Below, one piece after another: positions 35,556 through 44,677 of a DNA stretch of 64,000 nucleotides. The position numbers and the translations under genes are program-made. The first letter of the stretch is position 1; every line of letters starts with the position of its first letter. Source of the stretch: Ochrobactrum sp. Marseille-Q0166 (lineage in GTDB: Bacteria > Pseudomonadota > Alphaproteobacteria > Rhizobiales > Rhizobiaceae); contig NZ_JACJUO010000003.1 in assembly GCF_014397025.1 (NCBI RefSeq), positions 393,501-457,500 of the forward strand, read 5' to 3'. The notes under the pieces were generated by a model. That model ran no database searches and had not been told where the DNA came from. It saw nothing but the letters and a program-made list of their open reading frames with translations.

Positions 35556-36770
35556 ATGAATATCGCATTTGATGCCGATCAGCCACTTTCCGATTTCGAC
35601 CAGCTCATCCTGAAGCAAGGGGCGGCATTGTCTGGCCGATTGGAAAAGCATCGCATTGAGAACTTCCCGCCCGATGCAGTAAAGTCGCTTCGCTCGTTCC
35701 AACTTGCCGAAGCCGCAGAGTATATAGGGGTTAGCCAGGGACACCTTAAAAATCTTTCGCTGAATGGAAAGGGGCCCCAGCCAGCCGTTACCACTACCGG
35801 TCGTCGTTCTTACACGGCAGAACAGATGCTGGAAATGCGCCGGTACCTCGATGCTAATGGCCGCTCCGATTCACGTATGTATGTTCCTCATCGCAAAAAT
35901 GGCGAACATCTGCAAATTATCGGTGTTGTAAATTTTAAAGGCGGCTCAGGTAAGACGACTACCACGGCTCACCTGGCACAACACTTGGCACTGACAGGTC
36001 ATCGTGTGCTTGCAATTGATCTCGATCCTCAAGCATCACTGACAGCACTTCATGGAATTCAGCCAGAACTCGATCAGTTGCCATCACTCTATGAAGCGAT
36101 ACGATACGATGATGATAGAAAGCCTCTCAGTGCACTTATCAGGAAAACGAATTTTCCCGGTCTTGATATCGTGCCTGCCAATCTTGATTTGCAGGAGTTC
36201 GAATACGATACCCCGTTGATCTTGAGCGAGAAGGGCACCCGAGACATAGGACGTACATTCTTCACCCGTCTCGATGCTGCTCTTTCTGAAGTCGAACATC
36301 ATTATGATGTGGTTGTTCTCGATTGCCCTCCCCAGCTGGGATATCTGACACTAACCGCATTGTCTTCGGCGACTGCTGTACTCGTGACGGTACACCCCCA
36401 GATGCTGGACGTTATGTCGATGTGTCAGTTCCTGCTCATGCTTGGCGAAATCCTTGACCCGATTAAGCGTGGCGGCGGCAACATGTCTCTCGACTGGATG
36501 CGATACCTCGTTACGCGATACGAACCAAGTGATATTCCGCAAAGTCAGATGGTTCACTTTATGCGGTCATTGTTTGGTGGCTTCGTTCTCAAGAACGAAA
36601 TGCTGAAATCAACCGCAATCTCAGATGCCGGAATCACAAAGCAAACACTCTACGAGATTGAGCGCTCGCAGCTTACGCGTTCAACATATGACCGCGCTAT
36701 GGAAAGCTTGCACGGTGTAAACGGTGAGGTGGTTAACCTCGTCCATAAAGCATGGGGTAGGACAGTCTAA
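35556..36770 (+). CDS. repA: Plasmid partition ATPase RepA
   Basis: A 404-residue ParA-type ATPase. The deviant Walker A is FKGGSGKTTT near residue 130 and Walker B-like VVLDCPPQLG near residue 250. The N-terminal 110 residues contain a helix-turn-helix (AEAAEYIGVSQGHLKNL), typical of repABC RepA, which also represses the operon. With RepB and parS it segregates replicon copies. Its stop overlaps the repB start by one base. Confidence 0.95.
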   Translation: MNIAFDADQPLSDFDQLILKQGAALSGRLEKHRIENFPPDAVKSLRSFQLAEAAEYIGVSQGHLKNLSLNGKGPQPAVTTTGRRSYTAEQMLEMRRYLDANGRSDSRMYVPHRKNGEHLQIIGVVNFKGGSGKTTTTAHLAQHLALTGHRVLAIDLDPQASLTALHGIQPELDQLPSLYEAIRYDDDRKPLSALIRKTNFPGLDIVPANLDLQEFEYDTPLILSEKGTRDIGRTFFTRLDAALSEVEHHYDVVVLDCPPQLGYLTLTALSSATAVLVTVHPQMLDVMSMCQFLLMLGEILDPIKRGGGNMSLDWMRYLVTRYEPSDIPQSQMVHFMRSLFGGFVLKNEMLKSTAISDAGITKQTLYEIERSQLTRSTYDRAMESLHGVNGEVVNLVHKAWGRTV

Positions 36771-37825
36771 TGGCACGTAAAGGCATCATGTCGGGATTGT
36801 TGGATGGTATCACGGATGGTAAGTTTACCGCCGTAAACTCTGAATCGGAAACACCTGCCCCAACACCAACGGTAGAGACGTCAGGGCGTCGTGGCGCTTT
36901 TGGGATGATGTCACGTGCGGCCGACGAAATGGCTGCTAAGGTCGCTGCTGCTGAAGAAATCGAAAAACAGCTTATAAACGGCTCACACATCATTGAGCTC
37001 GATCCAAATGATCTGGAGACTTCCTTTGTCCTTGATCGTTTAGAAGATGATGATGATACGAGCCTTCAGGAACTCATTGCAGCAATCCGTGAGCGTGGGC
37101 AGGACACGCCTATACTGGTTCGTCCAAATCCAAGTGCTGAAGGCAAATACCAGATTGTTTTTGGTCATCGCAGAGTGAAAGCAGCAAAAGCTTTAAATAT
37201 CAGAGTTAAAGCGACTGTGAAGCAACTCTCTGACCGCGACCATGCTATTGCACAAGGTCAGGAAAACACCGCTCGTGCTGATCTAAGTTTCATTGAGCGT
37301 GCGCTGTTCGCCAGAAAGCTCGCGGAGCAATTCGACAACGAAACGGTAATGTCTGCACTAGCTGTAAATAAGACCGTCCTGTCAAAAATGCAGTCAGTAA
37401 CTAACTATGTGCCTTCTGATCTCATTCTGAAAATTGGACCATCTAAAGGCATCGGTCGAGATAGATGGTATGATCTTTCGGTCGCATTCAGAGATGGTAT
37501 TGGAACTGACATTGACTCAGTCATAGATCAGGACAAGTTCTATTCAGCATCATCTGATGAGCGCTTTTTGATGGTCCTGGCGACCGCCAAGTCAGGTGCG
37601 AATTCTTCAAATAAGCAGAGTACGAAAGAAGGTAAAAAACAGCCTCTCACAAAATTCTGGAAGTCAAAGGACAACTTAGTTGCCTTTTCCATGAATCGAA
37701 AACCAAAGAAAGTCGATATCTCGCTGAGGAGCGACGATGCTGGACCCTTTGGTGAATGGCTATCAACGCGTCTGGAAGGCCTCTACGAAGAATTCAGACA
37801 ATCTGAACCCGAACATGGAGAGTAA
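36770..37825 (+). CDS. repB: Plasmid partition protein RepB
   Basis: A 351-residue ParB-family protein. The ParB core is seen in DLETSFVLDRL, ILVRPNPSAEGKYQIVFGHRRVKAAKAL and GQENTARADLSFIERALFARKL, followed by a helix-turn-helix (AVNKTVLSKMQSV). It binds parS and stimulates RepA. One parS palindrome lies within codons 18-24 of the gene itself. Confidence 0.95.
   Translation: MARKGIMSGLLDGITDGKFTAVNSESETPAPTPTVETSGRRGAFGMMSRAADEMAAKVAAAEEIEKQLINGSHIIELDPNDLETSFVLDRLEDDDDTSLQELIAAIRERGQDTPILVRPNPSAEGKYQIVFGHRRVKAAKALNIRVKATVKQLSDRDHAIAQGQENTARADLSFIERALFARKLAEQFDNETVMSALAVNKTVLSKMQSVTNYVPSDLILKIGPSKGIGRDRWYDLSVAFRDGIGTDIDSVIDQDKFYSASSDERFLMVLATAKSGANSSNKQSTKEGKKQPLTKFWKSKDNLVAFSMNRKPKKVDISLRSDDAGPFGEWLSTRLEGLYEEFRQSEPEHGE
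36823..36838. promoter_or_regulatory. parS-like palindrome, site 2, inside repB
   Basis: GTTTACCGCCGTAAAC matches the first parS except for one base in the centre. It is embedded in the coding sequence near the start of repB. Confidence 0.75.
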
Positions 37826-37830
37826 GCTGC

Positions 37831-37869
37831 AAAAGAAAAAGCCCCCACAAACGTCAGTCTGCGAAGGCT
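37831..37869 (-). terminator. Intrinsic terminator of the antisense RNA
   Basis: Read on the minus strand, AGCCTTCGCAGAC and GTTTGTGGGGGCT form a 13-pair stem including four or five G-U pairs, with a TGAC loop, followed by TTTTTCTTTT. It is one of the clearest terminators in the window. Confidence 0.85.
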
Positions 37870-37895
37870 ATTTCGTTTTTCTGTAGCAAGATACG
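37831..37895 (-). ncRNA. Counter-transcribed RNA of the repB-repC gap (incA-type)
   Basis: The 156-base repB-repC gap carries, on the minus strand, a TTGACA at 37922-37917 as a -35 box and a strong intrinsic terminator at 37869-37831. A small antisense RNA between them would cover the repC leader. Such RNAs are known in all well-studied repABC replicons, where they repress repC and cause incompatibility. The exact 5' end is an estimate, as no clear -10 box is visible. Confidence 0.7.
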
Positions 37896-37981
37896 AATCG
37901 CATTTCTCAGAATCAGTGTCAAGAGTCTTTGGCGTCAATTTGGCGGGTTTATTTCTTTTGCCTTTAGAAAGGTAAGAGGAA

Positions 37982-39145
37982 ATGCAAATTCTGGAGAGTG
38001 TCACGTCTGCCTTGAGCAGGCGAATGGTGAAGTGTGCCTTGTCTCAATCGACAGCTGAGGGCATTAGAAAATGGGAACTGTATAAGCATCTTGGTATCGC
38101 AAAGTCTCATTACGGCTTGAATGACAGATGCCTCACTGTTCTGAATTCTCTGCTGTCCTTCCTTAGTGAGGATGTCATTGCATCGAAAGCAAAGCTCGTT
38201 GTCTTTCCATCCAACAAGCAGATTTCTGTTCGCGCCCATATGATGGCCGAATCCACCGTCAGAAGACATCTTGCTTCTCTCATTCAAGCTGGCTTGATCA
38301 CGCGTAGAGACAGCCCCAATTGCAAACGATATGCCCATAAGAATAGGGCCGGGGAAGTTGAACTGGCTTATGGCTTTGACCTATCACCCTTCTTTGCAAG
38401 AGCATCAGAAATCAGAGAAGCCGCTGAACGTATTCTTGAAGAACAGCGCACCCTCAAACGCATCCGTGACGAGGTCTCCGTCATCCGTAGAGAGCTTGCA
38501 ATAGCATTTGAACGTCTGCCTAAAAAGACAACGGAAAAATTGTTCCATCAGTTCCGTGATGTGGTTGATGGCATTCCACGTCGTGCCACAAAAGCAGAAC
38601 TAATAGCGATTAAGGCTTCTCTGGAAGCGATTCAGTCAGATTTAGCTATTGCATTGAAAAATAATGATAATGTTTCAGAAATGAGCGGCAATGGCGCTCA
38701 ATTTGAGCGACAGCATAAAGAATCACTATCAGAATCTCTCTTAAAAGATCAAAAAGAAATATTTGATTTGAAGGTCTCAGAATCTGACGTTGATCATCAA
38801 CAAAACAACGTAGAGAAAAGGCCAATGATCTCACTTGATCTCATTCTAAGAGCTTGTCCTGATATCCAAAGCTATTCGCCTTCAGGCATTCGTAGCTGGA
38901 AAGATCTCGTGGATGCATCACGTGTTGTGTCATCGTTTTTAGGCATATCGAATAATGCATACATCGACGCGGTACGCGTCTTTGGCTTACAAAGTGCATC
39001 AGCGGCAATTGCCTGTATTCTGCAGAAGATTGACGATATTGCCTCCCCGGGGGGGTATCTGCGATCGTTAGCGCAAAAGGCTAGGGCTGGGACCTTTTAT
39101 CTTGCGACGCTTCTGTTTTCGGAATTGAAAGTGAGTAATTTTTAG
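37982..39145 (+). CDS. repC: Replication initiator RepC
   Basis: A 387-residue RepC. The N-terminal winged-helix part contains GIRKWELYKHLGIAKSHYGLNDRCL and the conserved LSEDVIASKAKLVVFPSNKQISVRAHMMAESTVRRHL. The C-terminal part ends with PGGYLRSLAQKARAGTF. It starts replication; in repABC replicons the origin lies inside repC, usually in an AT-rich stretch of about the middle, here around 38640-38830. Confidence 0.95.
   Translation: MQILESVTSALSRRMVKCALSQSTAEGIRKWELYKHLGIAKSHYGLNDRCLTVLNSLLSFLSEDVIASKAKLVVFPSNKQISVRAHMMAESTVRRHLASLIQAGLITRRDSPNCKRYAHKNRAGEVELAYGFDLSPFFARASEIREAAERILEEQRTLKRIRDEVSVIRRELAIAFERLPKKTTEKLFHQFRDVVDGIPRRATKAELIAIKASLEAIQSDLAIALKNNDNVSEMSGNGAQFERQHKESLSESLLKDQKEIFDLKVSESDVDHQQNNVEKRPMISLDLILRACPDIQSYSPSGIRSWKDLVDASRVVSSFLGISNNAYIDAVRVFGLQSASAAIACILQKIDDIASPGGYLRSLAQKARAGTFYLATLLFSELKVSNF
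38640..38830. other. Candidate origin region inside repC
   Basis: This part of repC is richer in A and T than its neighbours (runs such as TTGAAAAATAATGATAATG). In repABC replicons the origin maps within repC, so this is the likeliest position, but no iteron or DnaA box was identified. Confidence 0.35.
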
Positions 39146-39591
39146 CGCAGAGGGAACCACGCTACTCAGCCTTGGTTAGCTCCGAAATCAGTGTACGTTC
39201 AGGCTGAGCGATTGCGCCGAGGACCTATAGTGCGGAGTCGACGTGTTAATCGGCCAGATCGCCCGCCTAGTCGGCTAAGCGAAACAGCCGATGATAGTGT
39301 GCCCTGTGCTAAAGCTGGAAATAGTAGGCATTTTAGCTTAAATTATCTAGCATCCAGCATATTTGTACAAACCAATAAGCCATACTCATCAGGGGTTATA
39401 CGACGATAAAATTAACGTCATGGTAACCATACCTATTAAGGTAATCGGTTAAACTAAGGTGCTTAAGATAAACGATTACAATGAGATAAAAAAGCAGTTC
39501 GCGCGTTTTTCGAGGCTTGAAAAGCAGTCGCAGCCAGACTTCTCATAGGGTAGGGTAGGCGAAAACTTGTACTATCAGGGAGGTAGTTCAT
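39146..39591. other. 446-base stretch without a supportable gene
   Basis: No frame with motifs, no strong hairpin and no IS similarity could be seen. It separates repC from a degenerate IS6 element. Confidence 0.4.
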
Positions 39592-40245
39592 GGGAATTGC
39601 CAAGTTATTTGATCTTTGCATTGGGGTTATCAATTCGCGATGAAATGACCGAGAAGCTCTTCCCTGTTGAAGGGTTTTCGTTTTCCGCGTGAGATTGTTG
39701 ACTATGCGGTCTGGACCTATCATCGATTTGCGTTGAGCACAGCCGATGTGGAAGACCTTCTTGCGGAGCGTGGCATGATCGTCAGCCTGTAAACGGTTCG
39801 ACTTTGGATCAATCGTTTTTGCCGCCATTTTGCCGACTATATGCACAGGGCCCGACCATAGCCAAAACAACAAGTGGTATCTTGATGAAGTCGTCATCAC
39901 GATTGCCGGGAGAAAGCTCTGGCTCCGGCGAGCGATAGATGCGCACGGCGATGTTATCGAGATTCTGGTTCAATCACGCCGCGACACCACGGTCGCTAAG
40001 CGTTTCTTGTCAAGGCTGGTCAACCAATTCGGCCAACCACGTGTCGCCGTGAGCGACAAGCTGGGCAAGCTATGTCAAACCGATACAGATTAACGCGCCA
40101 AATGCCGACCATCGTGCTCATAAGGGCCGGAACAACAGAATTGAGAGTTCACATGCATTATGGCGTGACTATACTGCTGAAATGACAGCTTGAAAAACAC
40201 ATGCGTAAGATACTCGAAACCGTAATCAAACAATTTGGCAATCCC
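39592..40245 (+). mobile_element. Third-type degenerate IS6-family element
   Basis: Imperfect inverted repeats GGGAATTGCCAAGTTATTTG and, at the right end, the complement of GGGATTGCCAAATTGTTTG bound a 654-base element. Inside, IVDYAVWTYHRFALSTADVE, LLAERGM and KWYLDEVVITIAGRKLWL identify an IS6-family transposase. Internal stops (at LAERGMIVSL*), frameshifts and a lost C-terminus make it a relic. It differs in repeats and sequence from both other IS6 types in the window. Confidence 0.8.
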
Positions 40246-40431
40246 TATTTTCCCCTGAGGCTCTTCATCCTCCTCCGCTTGGTACAAAGTTACTTTCCGC
40301 TCGTTTTAGCCTTGCATCCCGTTCACTCCCCCGCCCACTATGGGCCAGTACAACTGTTTAGAATCAATCAGCTGAGCAGTGATCAATCACTCAGAAAAGA
40401 GTGGTAGCGTTAGAATAAGGGATGTATTTTA

Positions 40432-42030
40432 ATGACAAAACTTGGGAATTTTTTTTCTGCAGCGCTCGTCGTTGCTGCGTTCAGTAGCACAGCGTTGACA
40501 CAGAGCTTTGCAAAGACGTTGGTTTATTGCTCGGAAGCATCGCCAGAGAATTTTGATGCGGCTCAGACCACCTCTGGTGCTGTGTATGATGCATCAGCAC
40601 GCAACATTTCAAACACCCTTATAAAGATCAAACGCGGTTCGACCGAACTCGAGCCAGGACTTGCAGAAAGCTGGGATGTTTCTGGGGATGGAAAAGAGTA
40701 TACTTTCCACTTGCGAAAAGGCGTTAAGTTTCACACGACTGATTTTTTCACGCCCACGCGCGAATTCAACACGGATGATGTAATCTTCACCTTCGAGCGT
40801 CAGGGGGATCAGAAAAATCCTTATTACAATCAGGGAACCTGGCCACAGTTCGGCGCTTATTCTTTTCCCACGTTGATCGAGAAAATTGAAAAAATCGACG
40901 ATCACACCGTTAAGTTTATACTCTCGCAACCTGAAGCTACTTTCATCTCGACGCTTTCTCTTACGTTTTCAGCAATCCAGTCGAAAGAATATGCCGATAA
41001 ACTGGTCGCAGATGGCAGACTGGAAGACCTGAGTCAAAAACCAGTCGGCACTGGACCTTATCAGTTTGTGGCTTATCAAAAAGACAGTGCTATTCGCTAC
41101 AAGGCAAATCCTGACTATTGGGGTGGAAAGCAGAAAATTGACAATCTTATCTTTGCGATCACCCCCGATGCAGCAGTTCGGCACCAAAAGCTGAAGGCTG
41201 GAGAATGCCACGTTATCGCAGCCCCTAATCCGGCAGATATCGCCGAGATGAAACAAGATCCTTCCATGTCCATGCTAAGCAGGGATGGAATGAATCTCTC
41301 ATTTCTCGCTTATAACACGCTTCAAAAACCCTTTGATGATGTCCGCGTGCGCAAAGCACTTAATATGGCAGTCAACAAGCCAGCCATCATTGATGCAGTT
41401 TATAACGGCTCGGCGATTGTTTCAATCAACCCGCTTCCACAATCTGTTTGGGGTTACAACAAGGACGTGAAGGACGACCCGTATGATCCTGAGCAATCGC
41501 GCAAGCTTCTCGAAGAAGCAGGTGTTAAAGATCTGAAGATGAAAATCTGGGCGATGCCGGTTCAACGTCCGTATATGCCGAACGCACGGCGCGCAGCCGA
41601 GTTGATTCAATCTGACTTCGCCAAGGTGGGTGTCAATGCAGAGATTATCACCTATGATTGGAGTGAATATCTCAAACGCTCGCTGGAAAAGGAGCGCGAT
41701 GGTGCCATCATGCTCGGCTGGACGGGTGGGATAGCAGATCCTGATAATTTTTTAGCCGCACTCCTCGGTTGTCAGGCTATTGGCAGCGCAAACCGCGCCA
41801 ATTGGTGCAATGAGGACTTTGAAAAGCTGATCCGCTCAGCCAAATTGACAACAGACAAGCTCGAACGGACAAAGCTCTATGAGCAGGCGCAGGTCATATT
41901 TAAGGAGCAAGCCCCGTGGTTGACCATCGCACACCAGGTTGTGGAACAACCTGTCAGCACTAAAGTTAAAGACTTCAAAATCGATCCATTCGGCGGATAT
42001 CTTTTTGAAGACGTCGATATAGAGGAATGA
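40432..42030 (+). CDS. Peptide-type ABC transporter substrate-binding protein (DppA-like)
   Basis: A 532-residue periplasmic binding protein with a signal peptide at residues 1-28 (ending SFAK). It has the SBP_bac_5 blocks PENFDAAQTTSG near residue 38 and YTFHLRKGVKFHTT near residue 91. It differs in sequence from the binding protein at 29829 and has no permease or ATPase genes beside it, so it must use components encoded elsewhere or serve as a spare. It precedes a peptidase T gene by 129 bases, suggesting peptide uptake and cleavage. Confidence 0.9.
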   Translation: MTKLGNFFSAALVVAAFSSTALTQSFAKTLVYCSEASPENFDAAQTTSGAVYDASARNISNTLIKIKRGSTELEPGLAESWDVSGDGKEYTFHLRKGVKFHTTDFFTPTREFNTDDVIFTFERQGDQKNPYYNQGTWPQFGAYSFPTLIEKIEKIDDHTVKFILSQPEATFISTLSLTFSAIQSKEYADKLVADGRLEDLSQKPVGTGPYQFVAYQKDSAIRYKANPDYWGGKQKIDNLIFAITPDAAVRHQKLKAGECHVIAAPNPADIAEMKQDPSMSMLSRDGMNLSFLAYNTLQKPFDDVRVRKALNMAVNKPAIIDAVYNGSAIVSINPLPQSVWGYNKDVKDDPYDPEQSRKLLEEAGVKDLKMKIWAMPVQRPYMPNARRAAELIQSDFAKVGVNAEIITYDWSEYLKRSLEKERDGAIMLGWTGGIADPDNFLAALLGCQAIGSANRANWCNEDFEKLIRSAKLTTDKLERTKLYEQAQVIFKEQAPWLTIAHQVVEQPVSTKVKDFKIDPFGGYLFEDVDIEE

Positions 42031-42159
42031 AGGCGAACACCTTTATGTAAATAATCAGTCAGGAAAATCCAACTTGCGGGTGTTCATTTCGTCCGCAAGT
42101 CTGGCTTTGAAGCAATATTTTTTGCCATTCATGCTGCGCGAGCTCCAAGAAGAATTATC

Positions 42160-43392
42160 ATGAATATCGTAGACCGTTTTTTAAACTACACTCGTATCAA
42201 CACCACAGCTGTGCCCAATGCTGCTACGCTGCCTTCGAGCGAGGGACAAAGACAACTCGCGACATTGCTGGCCGGTGAGATGCGCTCCATGGGCTTAGAA
42301 GTCGAAGAACGAGACCATTCCATTGTGGTGGGTACACTCGCCGCCAATGTTTCGAGCGAAAAGCATGCCTTCCCCACCATTGCATGGGTTGCTCATCTGG
42401 ATACCTCAGCAGAATACTCAACAGATACGCATGCGCATATTGTTGACTACAGAGGTGGTGACATCGTCCTTAATGGCGAATCCAACACGGTCATGCGTTT
42501 GGATGAGTTTCCAGAATTAGCCGATTATATAGGGGATCGTATCATTGTCACCGATGGTACAAGTCTTCTCGGTGCTGACAATAAATCAGCCATCGCCGAA
42601 ATCATGGATGCAATTCAGTTTCTCATCAAACATCCCGAAATTGAACACGGCCCTTTGAAAGTTGTTTTCGTTCCCGATGAAGAAATTGGACTGCTCGGAG
42701 CAAAAGCGCTTGATGCCGGTTCGCTGAACGCGGATTTCGCCTACACACTTGATTGCTGTGCCATTGGCGAAATCGTCTATGAGAATTGGAACGCAGGAGA
42801 ATTCTGTATCACGTTTACCGGCCAGCCAGCCCATCCTATGTCTGCCAAAGGCAAGATGCAAAATTCAATTCTCTACGCACAGCAATTTATAGCTATGCTT
42901 CCCGGTGGCGAGCGTCCGGAATACACAGAGGGGAGAGAGGGTTACTACTGGGTGAAGAACGTGTGCGGTTCAGTCGCCAAGACAACACTAACGATAGATA
43001 TCCGAGATTTCATAAAACAGGGATATGAAAGCCGGCGCCAATTCATTGCTGGTTTAGCTGACAGCTTTAACAAGTTACATGGCAGAAATGTCGTCAATGT
43101 CGACTACAAACCAGTCTACCGAAACGTTGCTGAAAGCCTTGAAGGTACAAATCGATATCCAGTTGAATTGGCTTTAAACTCCATGAAGGCTATCGGTGTT
43201 GAACCAAAGCCGGTTCTTATGCGTGGGGGGTATGATGGCGCTGTTTTGTCAGAAAAAGGCGTACCATGTCCAAATCTCTTTTGTGGCGCACATAACTTCC
43301 ACTCAATTTACGAGTTCTTGCCTGTGAGGTCGCTTGAGAAAGCATCCGAAATGATAGTGCAGATTATCAAGACTGCCAAAAGGGTAAGCTAA
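42160..43392 (+). CDS. pepT: Peptidase T (tripeptide aminopeptidase)
   Basis: A 410-residue zinc peptidase of the M20B group, which removes N-terminal residues from tripeptides in the cytoplasm. Visible metal-site blocks are AHLDTSAEY, the aspartate block DGTSLLGADNKSAIAEIM, PDEEIG, TLDCCAIGEI and a late GAHNFHSIYEF with the final histidine. Compared with the usual RGGTDGA and TGGYNYHGKHEF it reads RGGYDGA and CGAHNFHSIYEF, so the active-site edge is atypical. It follows the DppA-like binding protein, a sensible transport-cleavage pair. Confidence 0.88.
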   Translation: MNIVDRFLNYTRINTTAVPNAATLPSSEGQRQLATLLAGEMRSMGLEVEERDHSIVVGTLAANVSSEKHAFPTIAWVAHLDTSAEYSTDTHAHIVDYRGGDIVLNGESNTVMRLDEFPELADYIGDRIIVTDGTSLLGADNKSAIAEIMDAIQFLIKHPEIEHGPLKVVFVPDEEIGLLGAKALDAGSLNADFAYTLDCCAIGEIVYENWNAGEFCITFTGQPAHPMSAKGKMQNSILYAQQFIAMLPGGERPEYTEGREGYYWVKNVCGSVAKTTLTIDIRDFIKQGYESRRQFIAGLADSFNKLHGRNVVNVDYKPVYRNVAESLEGTNRYPVELALNSMKAIGVEPKPVLMRGGYDGAVLSEKGVPCPNLFCGAHNFHSIYEFLPVRSLEKASEMIVQIIKTAKRVS

Positions 43393-43550
43393 CGTGGCAA
43401 CACCGTGCGCGCTCATAAATTGCGCGGTAGTTCATTAAATATGAGTTCTGATCCGTGTGCCGAGAAAATTCATGTTTTCCTTGGAACTTATTTGGGTGAT
43501 CATCGGCAATTTTTTAGAATTAAACAAAATACTACAGGGAGATAATTCGC

Positions 43551-43712
43551 ATGCGCAGTACCTCAGACAAGGTTTACGGCAAGGCTAACTAACTCGCTGG
43601 AAAAGCCAAGCAGGCGATTCGTGAGCAATTGATACCAAAGAGATGCAGGCCAAAGGACTTGCTCAGGAAGCTAAACGGTGCAGTAAAGAATGTGATCGAT
43701 AAAGCCCGATTG
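43551..43712 (+). pseudogene. CsbD-like stress protein, broken
   Basis: An ATG with AGGGAG upstream begins MRSTSDKVYGKAN, then an in-frame TAA, then LAGKAKQAIRE. After a frameshift, DTKEMQAKGLAQEAK and then GAVKNVIDKA complete a typical CsbD-family sequence of about 55 residues. One stop and two frame changes make it a pseudogene. The terminator directly after it is intact. Confidence 0.8.
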
Positions 43713-43727
43713 GTTATACATAATGAG

Positions 43728-43758
43728 AAAATCTCACTGGTTGATGCAGTGAGATTTT
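43728..43758 (+). terminator. Intrinsic terminator after csbD relic
   Basis: AAAATCTCACTG and CAGTGAGATTTT form a perfect 12-pair stem with a seven-base loop and a T-run following. Confidence 0.8.
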
Positions 43759-43891
43759 TGCGTATCGGGGTTGGAGTAGCAGCTGGCTCGATTTCTCGAA
43801 AGAAAGCCGCGACATCGCCGTATTGCACGTTTTCAGGCTAAAGTAACGGCGCCCAGCGTGCATATCTCGCTGGACTGCGTTAAACAAAATT

Positions 43892-44407
43892 TCAAATTGG
43901 TGCCGCAGCCCATTCTTTGCGGAGCATCTCGATAAATCTGCGCACTTTAGGTGAAACATGGCGGCGCGTGGGATAAACTGCTGCGATTGGCATTTCTTCA
44001 CGGCAGAATTCCTCTAATAAGGGGATGAGGCGGCCTTGTCTTATATCGTCGCCGACGAGGAATGCTCCAAGTTGAACAATGCCAAGATTTTTAAGAGCAG
44101 CATCGCGTATTGCTTCGGAATTATTGAGTTTTAAGCGCCCCTTCACAGCAATCTCACGCATTTGCCCATCGACCTGGTAACGCCAAGGCACGGATGCGTT
44201 TGCATAAGTGAAAACAATTTTCTGGTGGTTTTGAAGATCTGCAATGCTTTGCGGCATTCCATGTTCTTGAATATAGTCCGGCGTTGCGCAGGTGATAAAG
44301 CGATGGGGCGCCAGAACCTGACGGATTAGACCACTGTCAGTTGGGCCACCAATACGCACAGCGACATCAATGCCATCACTGACCAGATCGCAATAATCAT
44401 CTGAGAA
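43892..44407 (-). pseudogene. LysR-family regulator, N-terminus removed by IS6
   Basis: The minus strand encodes the effector domain of a LysR regulator: FSDDYCDLVSDGIDVAVRIGG, then APHRFITCATPDYIQEHG, and a normal C-terminal end. The frame runs open into the inverted repeat of an IS6 copy at 44408. The DNA-binding half is not present on the other side of the IS cluster, so it was deleted. About 170 codons remain. Confidence 0.85.
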
Positions 44408-44677
44408 GGTTTTGTCGCAAATTTTTCAGTTCTGTTGAGCTATGTCAGGATCGTTGCATGTAACTGAATGAGGTGGAAGCGGATGGCGGTGGATTTCAAA
44501 GGTACTCACTTCCCGAAAAGTGTCATTCTTTACGCCGTTTTCTTCTATGTCCGCTATTCAGTTTCATATCGCGATCTGCAGGAGATTATGGCTGAACGTG
44601 GTGTCGAGGTTGACCATGCAACCTTGAACCGTTGGGTTGTTCGTTACGCGCCGCAGATTGCTGCGCAGGCACAAAAG
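44408..44677 (+). mobile_element. Partial inverted IS6 copy (5' end)
   Basis: This 270-base piece starts with the inverted repeat GGTTTTGTCGCAAATTT and encodes the first 65 or so residues of an IS6 transposase on the plus strand. As far as I compared it, it is a perfect inverted match of the right end of the neighbouring copy (45221-45490). It ends abruptly at the left repeat of that copy. Confidence 0.92.
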
